The position numbers were made by a program, and so were the translations under genes. The notes below the pieces were generated by a model. That model searched no databases. It had not been told where the DNA came from and was given only the letters and a program-made list of their open reading frames with translations. From Voacanga thouarsii (Eukaryota > Streptophyta > Magnoliopsida > Gentianales > Apocynaceae): a stretch of 64,000 nt of DNA. The stretch is from NCBI GenBank assembly GCA_026120185.1, contig JANUWF010001491.1, positions 3,968,001 through 4,032,000 of the forward strand. Reading direction: 5' to 3'. Of this stretch, positions 24,001-35,684 are shown piece by piece (within the stretch, counting starts at the first letter, position 1; every line of letters starts with the position of its first letter).

Positions 24001-24305
24001 GGTTTTACACCATGTTTTCAGGAGATAGATTGTGCTGAGTCAGCGGGGCTTTGACAGTAGAGGCTTTTACTATTTTTCCTATGCTGTTCTAGGAGACTTT
24101 TGTCGTTTATGCTTCTGAATAATATTTCTTTTATTTCGTATTGCTCCAATTTGAGCCTGATGTAATAAGAGTATTTCTTCATTTATCAAAGTTGATTCTT
24201 TTGGAGATTGCCTTTACATTTTATACCTCGTTTAAAAGACCCCTTGTCCTACGGGACGAGGCGACATCCCCGCCCTTTTAGGGTACGTAGTCGTGGGGTG
24301 TTACA
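21096..24305 (+). repeat. 3' LTR of the Tekay-type element
   Basis: 3210 bp, starting TGTAATACCCCGCCCAAAAC and ending GGGGTGTTACA, followed by TCCCT. It is about 29 bp shorter than the 5' LTR, largely through loss of one copy of a short repeat around 22080-22105. It keeps the two 40 bp units near 23170-23252. Confidence 0.95.
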
Positions 24306-25104
24306 TCCCTCTAGCATCGTCGTACATTTAGAAAGGAAGAAGTGTACTAACACCTCTCTAAATAACATCTACTATACTTAGACCTCTAGTTCAATTATCC
24401 ACGATTCTCTAAAATGTTTCTGCTTTACTAGAGAGCTACCCTAAAGCAAACATTTAAGTCTTGTTCCCCAGGGCTCTGGATTATTAGATCATTCGAATAG
24501 TCATAAGGGGCGATATAGTGTAGAAGTTATCTTGTATAAGTCTATTTTAACTAACCAGTAATATATAACCAACATACAAGTATATTGGTCCTATGATAGA
24601 ACCTCAACTACAGTATATCAAAATATTTGCTTCTAGTTTTGTCAAACCACCAACTCATACTCAAGCTATAGAGTATAAGTCGACACTGTAGCAGTAGTGG
24701 TATGAGTTTCTACCATATAGTACTTTTAGAAACCACTACCATATGTCCAGTTCTACGTATTCAAAATTCACTGATGTTATGAAGTGAGATGACTACTTAC
24801 CAGCTAAAGGTAAGTCACTCTCCACTTGGAATTCATAACACAATAACCTTACTATGATAAGATTTCCATTTTCATCATTCGATTAAGAATAATCGTTTAT
24901 GTGTTAAATAACCTGTGATCCATTCCTTACTGTAAAAGATCACCATTCACATAGACCACTTACTTAAACATAATGGGTCTATTCCAGTGTAATTGTGCAC
25001 AAATAATAATGTAAATTCACAAATAAACTTTGAGAATAAATCTTTTACTAATATTAATTAAAATTACATCAGAAATATAGTTTAAGAGGGCATACAATCC
25101 AACA
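24306..25104 (-). mobile_element. 5' portion of a minus-strand copia LTR (piece 4)
   Basis: Starts on the minus strand with TGTTGGATTGTATGCCCTCT at 25104 and matches about 60610-61407, including the GAGAGCTACCCTAAAG and GGGGCGATATA blocks. The first five bases at 24306-24310 are the Tekay target duplication. CTGGC at 25105-25109 is a candidate duplication without a convincing partner at the other end. Confidence 0.8.
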
Positions 25105-26051
25105 CTGGCTACTTCTTTCAACAAACAATCTTTCTCTATATGACCACGTTTACCGCAGTACTAGCATATTGGTAAGTTCAAGGTTGGGCCTACTAGTGCA
25201 ACTCGAGCCTGTTTCCCCATTGATGTCCAACTAGTCATTTGTGGAACTGTTGTCTTGTTGGTGGCCTCTTCTGCTAGTATGGTTTGGGTGCCACTTGATG
25301 CTTATTTTCATTTTTCATTCTGATAGTAGCCGTATCTATTACTGGTGGAGAGGGTGCTACAACTCTCCTCAGATATTGCTTTAGCCCCTTGATGAACTAC
25401 CTCATTTGTTTCTACTTTGTATCTATTGGGCATTTGCAGTATTTCGACAGTTGCGTTAATCGAGCGGCATACTACGCCATAGTCATGCCTCCCTACTTTA
25501 GACCTTGGAATTTATCCTCTCTCTTCTTCATTATCCACTGTGGGATATATTCTGCCCTGAAAACTTTAACGAAGTTGCTCCAAGTCCATTCTCGATCAAT
25601 TATTCTCTATTCCTCTTGGATACTTTACCATTATGGCTTAGCCGATTTTCTCAACCTAAAGGCTGCGAACTTAACCATTCTCTCCTTAGTGTATTACAGA
25701 GTGGAGAATATATCCTCTATTTTCACAATCCATTACTCTGCTTTCTCATCCTGTTTGTCTCTCCATAGAAAGTCGGTAGCTAGAACTTTAGAAATCACTC
25801 TAGAGTTACGTCATCACTCTTAGGTGTCTTCTTCTCAACCTTCTTTGATAGAGAATGGGTGATCTCTATCATCTTGTGGAAGGCCTGCTCGAGGGTTACC
25901 TCCATAAGCCCCCCAGGTACTTTCTCATATTCTTGCCTGTAATCCCTTCCTATATCAGGTGTAGAATGTTGCATATGTCCGAATCCGAGGTTGATGATGC
26001 ACTCTCCTGTGTAGTTTTGCTACACGATATGGTTCTTTGCCTTGCTGCCAT
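25105..26051 (-). pseudogene. gag: gag of an old minus-strand Tekay-like element
   Basis: Starting at the ATG at 26051-26049, the minus strand reads MAARQRTI, then TTQESASSTSDSD, closely resembling MAPRCRAVV and TVQESASSTPEFE of the gag at 11677. Similarity continues through the core: the antisense frames of both genes give matching shadow proteins, which confirms alignment over about 400 bp. Near 25178-25137 there is a first knuckle of form CX2CX4HX4C with a TAG inside it, followed by KDCLLKEV. Many stops and frameshifts make it much older than the 7234-24305 element. A copia LTR cuts it at 25104 and the second knuckle lies at 3014-3245. Confidence 0.85.
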
Positions 26052-26935
26052 CTTTAACCATATAGAATTACTTAAGAGATAAATGATACATGTATGCAAT
26101 GATTAAGTTATGTATAAACAAATTATGAATGCTCCATAATAGAAATATCAAACTCAACTTATGCAAGATAATAAATTAAATAATTTTAAGATTAGGGAAT
26201 CATTTGAAAAGAGGAAAACTTGTTGTTTATTCCAACTGCATAATTCAACAAAAGAAAGAAAAGGCATGCATAGCATCCTTATTTTACATAAACAAAACTT
26301 CCCAAAATAACACATAGCAAAAAAACACCCTTTATTAACTGGAAAGAAGAAATTAGGTTTCCTAATATTCATTACTAGGTCAATTCAACCATCTCACTCA
26401 CATTTTCGCCTTTCGAATCCTCAGAATTAGGCTCATAAAGACAACTTCCAATATTCTTGGAAAAGTCTATCCCTTTTTCTATCTATAAATCCTAAGGTCT
26501 AAGACTTTTTGGTGACCCTATCAGAACTCCCTACAGCCCCAATAGGTCTTCTAGAACTCTTTGCCTTTGTAAGTCCTGCTCTCAACCTTGCTTTCCTAAC
26601 CTGCTCACGCCATTAAGCCATCAACTCTTTGTATTTACTTCTGGGCACCTTAAACCTCCTCTAGGTCATCACTGTCTAGGGATAAATATATTTCCCGCAT
26701 GGGAGGGTTAGGCTTTTCCACTTCTACCTCTTCCTCTTCACTTTCCTGCTCCAGTTCCTCCGGCTTAGATTTAGACTCAGACTCAAGTGGTGAAGGGGTT
26801 ACGAGTAGTGGTGGTGCATTAGATCCACATATGAAAGGCCAATCTCTTGCCACTTGTGCGAATCTTCAAGCCATCGTAACCATAAGTAACAACCAAGGTC
26901 AGTAATAGATTTAAATACTTAAATAAGTATTTATC
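26052..26935 (-). other. Leader region of the old minus-strand Tekay-like element
   Basis: Sequence between the degenerate gag start and the family A LTR. Apart from the leader ORF remnant at 26499-26853 I see nothing else in it. No LTR end or primer site is preserved; the element is cut at about 26936. Confidence 0.55.
26499..26853 (-). pseudogene. Acidic-basic leader ORF of the old Tekay-like element
   Basis: Upstream of the minus-strand gag, one frame from 26853 reads an acidic stretch (EELEQESEEEEVEVEKP), then PPMREIYLSLDSDDLEEV and a stop. After a shift to a second frame it continues with a basic tail, VPRSKYKELMA, stop, WREQVRKARLRAG, then SSRRPIGAVGSSDRVTKKS and a stop at 26501-26499. 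Rich acidic and basic halves split by one frameshift suggest a once-coding accessory ORF of about 120 or more residues. I do not know its function, and it does not clearly align with the leader ORF at 10573-11361. Confidence 0.45.
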
Positions 26936-27667
26936 ATCTAGTGTTGTGCCCTAGAGGCAATTACTTGTACATTGTATATGACACATTTTATTTTAATAAA
27001 AGGCATTATTTATCTTACAGTTCTATTTGTTAACTTTTAGGTAATATAACTATTCGAAAAAGTCCATAGTACAACACTGTGTTAAGGAAATCATGATAGA
27101 GATCATGATATGAGATTCCTATTACACTGTATAGTATTAGTACTTAAATAGTCCCTAGTCGTAGTAGTAATGAGATAGGACATCATTAATGCGCTAAGAC
27201 TATCATGTGTTAGACTTCCTGATTTGATCAGGCAGTGGTTCTAATATCCATGAATATTGAGATACTCAAAGTTAATACATGGATGCTTGTTAATGGAACA
27301 TGTTCATTGGATGACCTAGCTTTGAGATAATCACATAGATAACTATTTAGTGCCAGTGATATAATTCCAATATAGCAAACGTGCAAGTATCCTTAGACTT
27401 GAGATCTCCAAGGTACTTTATTTACTGAGCATTGTACTTTGATTCCAATCTCTGGAGCTCGATCGAGGGCCACCTATGGATGGATATTGAGTACATTGTG
27501 AGGTAAACAAAACTAGTTGAGAGGATCAATAAAGGATTCACCTCTCCTAATAGTAGGGGCGAATATCTCATGGCCATTTGTAGGAATTACTACTCGAGAA
27601 GTCCTTGGCCAAGGCATATGTGTATTGGAAATAGTTCCAATTGATACACATCTAGAGTAGTGGGTTC

Positions 27668-29185
27668 TGTTAGGGATATGCCCTAGAGTTAATTTGTACT
27701 TATAGTACCGTCGTTATGTTTTATATAATAATATGAGGTTTTTCTTTCCATGAATATTGCATTTTATTTTGTGGTCATCAAGTACGTGACTTGATAGTAA
27801 AACCCTACAATGAATACAATGACTATTCTAAAACTGTTCCTGATCGATTATTATTATTGAAATAATAATAAATTAAGATTAGTATGTTTGTGACTTGATG
27901 GCTATATTTTACTGGTAATGGATATTTGTGATATCGAGTTAAAACATAAATAAATGTTAGAGAACATTGTATTGGACATGACCCACTGTGAGAGTACTTC
28001 ATGGAACATGTCATAAGTACTTTCTAGCCATAATGATATTAAAAGTCCTTCGACCTAAATTCATCATAGTTTCCTACTTGATAAATTCTATATTTTGATG
28101 TTGTCTAAAGTTGTCTTTAATCAGATAATAAATTAGACTACTGTTAAATATAGAATAGATCAATGAGAGGAATATGAATGATAGTGTAGGAATTTGTCCC
28201 TCTCAATTATGAGAGAGATATCCATGGGCCCCTTAATAAGTTAGACTGTTAAAATGCATGGCCATGCTCAAATATATCAATCTAAGATATTGACATCATT
28301 TGTTTGAACATTCTACTATGAAATCAAGAAATAATTGATTAAGCTTAATAAGGATGACATGCTCTGTGACTTATGCTTAATCTGGATATCGTGTGACAAA
28401 AGGACTAAATATAAAATTATGGTTTGGTTCAAAGAGATCATCGATCTTCATTTAACCTAGATAGTTATAATGTTTTGCTAGAAATCGCTTATAACTTGTG
28501 CACCATTTAAATATGATTTGGGCACACTGCTAATGTTAAATGAACTTATAGGGTCACACAATAAGCGAACTTGTTAGGTTATTTTTCTGATAACCAGATT
28601 TGATGAATTTGGAAATATATCTAAGTTAATCGAACTTAGAAAATTTACCAAATACAATGAATTTGGAAATATGTCCACATTCGATGTATCTGGATAATGT
28701 CCAGATTATAAGAATCTGACTCAGTAAATTAATTGTTTAAATAACCGAGATAATGGCAGAATCTTATCATATCAGTTTTAATTTAATTTGAATTTCAATT
28801 AAAATATGATAAGATATTATTAGGGTTGGACTCTAAGAGGTTAGGGGGTTTTTAAGAAAACCCTAGCCGTCTTTTCAAAAGTTTAATTCTGTTGAGAACA
28901 TTCGTGCCATTCTCTACCAGAAAAAAAACCCTTTCGAACCCTAGGCGCTAGCACTCCCCGGGTGACGAGTGAGTTCGCGGTGTGTATTCGATAAAGGACA
29001 TTGGCGCACTGCAGCGTCTGGTGATCATTCGGGTTGCTCGTGCAGCAGCACCATCGGAGTCGAAGGGTATCGATTTCACCAACCAGAGGTAATTCTGCAA
29101 ACCTACGATCTTCTTAATCATTTACTTGGATCCTCGAAGGGATTCGTGGATGTTTTCTGCATTTAGGAGTCCACGAATCCTAACA
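27668..29185 (+). mobile_element. Solo LTR of a distinct copia-type family
   Basis: 1518 bp, starting TGTTAGGGATATGCCCTAGA and ending CGAATCCTAACA, so the termini form an inverted TGTTAGG/CCTAACA. It has a perfect target duplication GGTTC (27663-27667, 29186-29190). No coding or priming sites; the only copy of this family that I see in the window. Confidence 0.92.
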
Positions 29186-29848
29186 GGTTCTTGGTACAAG
29201 TACTATTGTATTTGGACCAGAATTAATTCTGGAAGGCGTTGACACTAATTTCGTACTCCAAACCGAATGAGATATTGTATGGTGAAATGAGTTAATTGCA
29301 CTGAAGTTTGTTATTGAAGGGTTCATGTGAATCCACTTGACTTCATGGACTCTTGGGTGGTCTTGATGTATTGCTAGATACCGCTCATGATCTGGGAATA
29401 TGAGTTTATTAACTAATGAATTAATAAACCAATCCTGATTAGAATTAATATGATTAATTCTAATTAATTATGGATTATTAATCTCAAAGACGTTTGGATT
29501 AATTCATATTCGCTACCAATTGATCGGGAAACCTAATAGGTCACACACAATAGAGGATTATATACTGAAGATGTTATTTGATAACATAGTGGGGTTAATT
29601 GTGAGAAAGAGATGTTGTTATGAACAAATTATAATTAGTTATAATTTATGGTCCAAATTGTAATTGTCAGAACTTGATGTTTTCAATTACAATTAGGGAA
29701 TTCTTATAGGATTAGAATTCTCAATTTTTGGTAGGGTTTTTTTTTTTTTTTTTTGGTGTTATATGATGATATGGCCGCCAACCCTAGCTATGAGTAATAC
29801 ATACGATCTTCTATCTCTCTCTTGATTATTCATGTGTAACAACCCTAG

Positions 29849-30297
29849 CCGCCATCTTTTTTTGCTAGCACAGGAAATTTTGGTGCTTGAGTGTTCCTCT
29901 GTGTGGATTACTGTTAGAGATAATCACACATTGTGATTATAGTGGTTAGACGTTTAACTCTCATGAAGTTTGCACAAGAAGATTGCTGGATCGTGCCTCA
30001 ACTTGAAGAAGAAAATTTTGTTCTTCGGATGATCATAGAAATGTAAAATGTTGTTACTTTTCATCTCTAACAGCCGCCATCTTTTTCTGCTTAGCACAGG
30101 AAATTTTGGTGCTTGAGTGCTCCTCTGTATGGATTACTGTTAGAGATAATCACACACTATGATTATAGTGGTTAGACATTCAACTCTCGTGGAGTTTATA
30201 CAAGAGGATTACTAGATCGTGCCTTGACTTGAAGAAGAAAATTTTTATTCTTCGGATGATCATAGAAAGGTAAAAAGCTATTACCTTTGATCTCTTT
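29849..30297 (+). repeat. Tandem duplication of about 224 bp within a family A LTR
   Basis: Two consecutive units each begin GCCGCCATCTTTTT (29849 and 30073), pass through CAGGAAATTTTGGTGCTTGA and TTAGAGATAATCACACA, and end near AGGTAAAA. The family copy at 3580-5315 has a single unit (about 4996-5205). Confidence 0.85.
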
Positions 30298-30400
30298 ATG
30301 TCTTGTTTTTCACACATTTGCGGATCTTGGGATGATATCTCATTTTATTCTTGCGCTATGCCATATATGATACGAGCTTGAGATACTTAACAGGCATCAC

Positions 30401-32181
30401 TGTTGGAAAGTATGCTCTCAAAGACTATGTATTCTGTATAAACATATTACAATAAAATATTTATTCATTCAATTTAGTTTGTTTCTTATATTATTACACA
30501 TTTAAGGTCCAAGTATGATAAGTAATGGTTTATGTGTTGGGTCGTTCTTCACAGTAAGATATAGACCATGGGTACTCGTAATATAACTAAAATTAAGTTC
30601 TTAGGCATTTGATGGAACTGGGCATTTCATCAAGGTAAGACTATTATGCCATGATTTCTAATGAGGAATGGTTTACCTTGATTCAGTGAGTTGTTCACTC
30701 ATATCATTGGTATAAGTGTATTTCGAATATGCAGAACTAGACCTGTAGTAGTGGTCTCTCTTAAAGTACTATAATTGTAGAAACCATATTATTACTGCTA
30801 CAGCGTGGACAAATACCTTCATACTTGAATATGAGTTAGTGGTCTGGCGAAGTTAGGGTTTTATACTTTGGTGTATGTCAGGTGAGATTTCTTTTGTGAG
30901 ATTAATATCCTTGTACATTGGGTATATTACTCTAGTTAGTTAAGATGGACTCATGTAATAGAGTTTCTATGCTTCACTTAATGAAGTTAAATCACCTCCT
31001 TATGATTGTCCAGGATAATCTAATGATCCAAGACCCTGGGAACGTGACTTTAGAATGTGTGTTTTTGGGTAGCTTCCAATGATAAGCAAGTACATTTGAG
31101 TGAGTCATAGATTATTGGACTAGAGATCTAAGAATGGTAAATGTCTTTAAGATGGGTGTTAGTACATTTATCCTATCTTATTGATGGGTGCTACACAGAG
31201 GGTATTTCTATCATTTCACTGGTAGATCAGAGACATTGCTTTAGCAATATTATTCCTGGGTCAATATTTTCATATAGTGATAAATGGAAATATTTGAAAC
31301 GGTAAAATGCAACTATTTAATAGTAAGGGCATTTTGGCCATTTTAGTAGTAATAAATACTATATCTCTTAGTCCTCGGAGTAGCTTAAGTTACCTTAGTG
31401 TTGTTTAGATACATTCTAGGCTTAATGGATAATTATTTAAAAGCGAAGTAAATTTATTCTAAGAGTTCAATTAGAATTAATTAATTAGTCTTGGGTATCT
31501 AAAATAGTCTAGAAAAGATAATTAATTAATTAAGATAATTAGGCTAAAATAAATTAATTAATTGGGTTGATATATATTGATATATATTAAGAGTCCAACT
31601 AGAATTAATTAATTAGTCTTTGGTATTTAATGAAACCCAGAAAAGATAATTAATTAATTAAGAGGATTGAGCCAGTCTTGGACTGATTTATGAGCACAGC
31701 ACCAAGCCCATTAGGGTTTCATGATTTCGGCTATTAGGGCTTGAGGAAGCACTAAGGCTGGCCAAAATTAAGAGGAATGGAGAAGAAATAAAAATAACGA
31801 CATTAATTTTTCTTATTTTCTCTGGTGTACCATCTCTCCCTCTCACTCTCTGTTGCATTTTCTTCTCTTCTTTCTCTCTTGGAGAGTATCTTGATTATTC
31901 GAAGAAGGAGCTTTCACCAAGTTAACTCAAGAGCAAGGTAGAGTCATACTTCAGAAGACGAAGAGAGGAAGCTTGAAGACGCTTGATGCGTAGGAGTAGA
32001 AGATTGGCAAGAATACCGGTCGAACCATAGGCACCTCATTCTCCTCTTCCAACTCAAGTTCTAGTGCAACACGGGCCCTTGTTAGTTAATCTATGACCAA
32101 TAAAGAAAAGTAAGTATTATCTCCTAGATGTGGCTCGAAAAATTGAAAAAATTTTCGCTACGTTTTATATGATGTTTTTCA
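30401..32181 (+). mobile_element. Copia-type LTR, plus strand
   Basis: Begins TGTTGGAAAGTATGCTCTCA. It shares structure with the minus-strand copia LTRs at 25104 and 61407: a block related to TTCACAGTAAGATATAGACC near 30550, AATTAATTAATTAG runs near 31480-31670, and a purine-rich GAAGA end region. It appears to end near 32181 after GTTTTTCA. No matching target duplication was found and it abuts a truncated Tekay LTR, so its end is approximate. It has no internal region. Confidence 0.65.
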
Positions 32182-35100
32182 TTTTGATCCTTTAGTCGCC
32201 CCGTCTAGTCGACTAGGGGTCTTTATAACTAGGTAAACAATAAAATTAGAATAGAAATAAAAAAATCTTATTATAAGGGAAAACATTATCTACAAATCTC
32301 TCAATACAAATAAAATATATCAATTCTTAGGACAACAACAAAATCAAGAGAATGAATACAACTAACTTCTATTAGTACCCGACCTTGTTAAAGCTGGTAG
32401 ATCCTGAAATATGGTATCAAAAGGAGTGTGAGAAACACATCGAAGTCCTGTGTGTGCTCTTGTTTTGAGTCAAAATAGATTTCATGAATGCACTTTAAAT
32501 TCATTTCTCAAAATTCGACTGCAAGTCAAACATTTTTCCATAAACAACAATAAGTAGTTGAGACAAAATCACAATAGAACATAACATACAAAAACCAGTC
32601 AAACATAAATGGGCTATGGAACCTTGCATCATAGCTTTGCAATGAAACCTTGTATCATGACAGATACTGTGAAACCCTACATCATAGTGAAGTGGGTGTA
32701 CGACCCATTGGATAAGATGTCCACCCCGAAATAAGAGCCCATCTGCAATTTGGTGTTAACTCGGACTAACTTGACTTACAAGGACGACTGTCACCGTTTC
32801 CGAATAGAGCTCATATCTCAAAAGTAGCATCCTACTGAGAGACTTGTCCTACCTTTCAAAGGTTAGTCCTAGTGTCCTACACTTATTGATTACTAAACGC
32901 TTCATTACATTGTTCAAGATCCAAATCCCAATGTAAATATTTTCAACACCTTGGTTATGCAAGCATGGTTTTCAAATAAATTGTTGTAAAATTATTCTAT
33001 AAATAAAAGTATATTTCCCAGTTAAACCCTTGTTTGTATAAAAGTCATTAGTATAAAATAATCAAGCTTGTATTCCAAATAAGCACACCATTAAGACAAC
33101 ATACATGTCACAAATGACTTGCAATTCAGTGTTTTAGTACCAAATATTTAATGCAAGGACTTACTTGGTAAGTTTAGACAGATAAGAAAAATTCAACTGC
33201 TTGATCTCTCACTTTGGTTGACCCCTTTATCTAAAGCCATACAATATACTATAGCCACATACCTTAATATAAATAAGTCACTTAAATCAGTAGATCTAGG
33301 ACTTCGTCATGAAATCATGCATTCTATGTATTAACTCATGAAGCAGTTTTCATAGTTCATTAACTATGTCAAATATTCATATAACCATCATAACATGAGT
33401 TTACCTATTCATCAAAGAATCTTAAATCTAGCAATTAGTCATATAGCGCCATATATGTGTCCCAAATCACATGCTTATAATCACAAAATCATCAAAAGAC
33501 CATAAACCTCATAACTAACATAATACATGATCACCCTGTTATCCAGTCATGCTCAAATATACTCAAAGATCAGTATTTGTCTAACATATGCATTAGGTCT
33601 CCATATTGATCGCATATAACATTAACTGAATCACCTGATCCAAACCATTGTTTAGGTGAAATAGCTTACCACTCTCAGGATAGTAGATCTATTAAAATCA
33701 AAAGGTGACTTCGTTGCTATTAAAATCAAAAGGTGACTTCGTCGATAAACAGGTTGAATCCGTTAATAGAAGAGAAGAACTTGTTTAGATTTTCTAAGGT
33801 TTCCCCGTGATTGCACGAGAAAAGAGAAGAAATCAGCCCCCCTTGGTTTTGGTCCAAGGGAAAGGAAAAGAGAAAGAGATGAATAATCTTGAAGTAGGAA
33901 GATCAATTTACCTTGAGGAAATTTGCTGAGAAGAAGGCTTCAATTGTTTTTAAAGAGAAGAGGCCGAGTGAAACTGATTCTATGACCGAAAACAAGAGAG
34001 AATTGAAAGGGTTCTTGCTTCGATTTCTTTTTTTCTTGGTGCAAAGAAAAGATATGTCTTTCGGCTGCTGGATTTTGTGTGTGTGTAGGGTATCCGAATG
34101 GCAGTAGTGTGTGTGAGGGTTTCAGTTTTATGCAAACTGCTATGACTGAGACATTAGTTGTAGTTTAAGTTCTTGGTTGTGCATGTGTGGATTTATGCTG
34201 ACCAATAATGGTGCCAAAGGCTGAGAGAAGATAGTAGTCTAATTAGGCTAGTATTCTCATATTGATAGCAAGGTTTTGCTCAGCCGAATCGAGGTAAGGA
34301 ATTAAATATTGACTGTTTTGTTAGGTCACGTGTGGGTGTGTGCATGGACTGACCGAATCAGCGATATATTTGAATTTTAGTTCTGGTGCAATTGTGGAAG
34401 GCTTTCGGCTGTGTGGGTGTAGATGTGTTGCGCCTAGCTATTTAGAGTTTTCCATGCTGCATGGGCGAGTCAGCTGTGTTTGTTTGCTGATGTGATGCGG
34501 CCAAAATCACCTAGTGATGTAGATATCTATTATCCTATTCTATATAGGAAGATAATAACTTAGAGTTTTAAGAATATAAGGAGTTTTTCTTCAACTGGCT
34601 GGTTGTTTTTTCTTGTTTCGGTCACTGAGGTGGGGAGCAAAAAAAAAATAATTTCCGACTTACAGGTAACTTGTTGTCGGCAGAATTATGTAGAAGAATT
34701 GGGCAGAACGGAAACTGAACCATTGAAGAAGAAAAGGTAAGGAAGTTTTATGAATTAAAATTCTGATTTCCTTAAGAGATAAAAGACTGATTATTTGGGT
34801 ATAGTTTCCAAGCTATCCTCAAGTGTTCTAATTGAGCTTAGATTCTTCTTAGGTGACGGCTGAATTGGAGATAAAGAGAGGCTGGAGTTTTTGAAGCGAA
34901 GAAGCTGAAATTTTGATTTAGACCCAAGGTAAAGTTTTAATGAAATTGGATTGATAAAAGAAATCTGTATTTTCTGTTCAATATCCAAAATTCTAGAATT
35001 ATAAAACTAGCGGAGCTCTTCCTCAAGCTGCCGAAATTCCTAGAGTATCTAGGAAACTTTGAGTGTTTTAAACATAAAAAATCTGATTATATAGATAATA

Positions 35101-35684
35101 CACCATAGATAATTTGTCAGCTAATAAATATTGAAAAATATTTTGATATTAGAAAATATTATCATAAAAGAAAATTCTGGTTTTTATCTTCAAAATATTT
35201 TAGGGATTGAACCCTCAAGTTGGCGCAGCTAGGCTGCGATTTTCCAGAAAATTAAACGTAAAATAGGCAAAATAAATAAATAATTTAATAATTTACAAAA
35301 GGTATAAGAGATATTATCCTCAAATGTTTTCACATAACACTAGTTTATCTATCTAATATAATGTCACTATGTTATTCTTCAAAACATAATCCCTAGGTGT
35401 CGACTTGAGAAGAGAAATATACTATATGGATAGTTTGAAATACAACTTATATAATTTTCTTAAAATATATTATTTTAAACCACAAGATAAAATCCCTTCA
35501 AAATTCAAGTTAAGTAAAATACAAATTTTCCACACTAAATTCTTGGCCCAACTAGATATATTTATAGGACATGCATATATTTTTGGAAAAGATACAAGAT
35601 AATTTGGTAAAAATTTTAAAAGATAAAAATTAAATTACCACAATCCATTCAAATAACAATGGAAATAATTAGAAGGAATTTATC

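Larger units (their letters stand above)
7234..24305 (+). mobile_element. Complete Tekay/Del-type Ty3/gypsy element with nested insertions
   Basis: A 17,072 bp LTR retrotransposon with LTRs of 3239 and 3210 bp (7234-10472, 21096-24305) and a perfect target duplication TCCCT (7229-7233, 24306-24310). It has a primer site for initiator tRNA-Met just inside the 5' LTR and a purine tract before the 3' LTR. The order is leader ORF, gag, RT, RNase H, integrase, chromodomain-like tail. Domain order, LTR length and tail place it with the chromoviruses of the Tekay/Del type. It cannot act on its own: protease and the first part of RT are deleted, there are stops and frameshifts, and a 6 kb solo LTR interrupts RNase H. 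In the first roughly 225 aligned bases the two LTRs differ at about 10 sites by my count, which suggests insertion within the last few million years. Confidence 0.95.
26936..30392 (+). mobile_element. Copia-type family A LTR, interrupted
   Basis: Matches the solo LTRs at 1283 and 3580 from AGTGTTGTGCCCTAGAGGCA (about 26940) to GAGATACTTAACA at 30392. The first bases, ATCTAG, differ from the family's TGTTAG, and the flanks TTATC and GGCAT do not match, so the 5' end is damaged or a target duplication was lost. It is split at 27667/29186 by another solo LTR and carries a 224 bp internal duplication at 29849-30297. Only the outer limits are given; 27668-29185 is foreign. Confidence 0.82.

Noticed and set aside
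25389..25823. 144-codon plus-strand ORF
   Set aside because: Antisense of the degenerate minus-strand gag; the sense frame carries the recognisable gag sequence.
28969..29166. 65-codon plus-strand ORF with several Cys
   Set aside because: It lies in the 3' part of the solo LTR 27668-29185 and has no homologous support.
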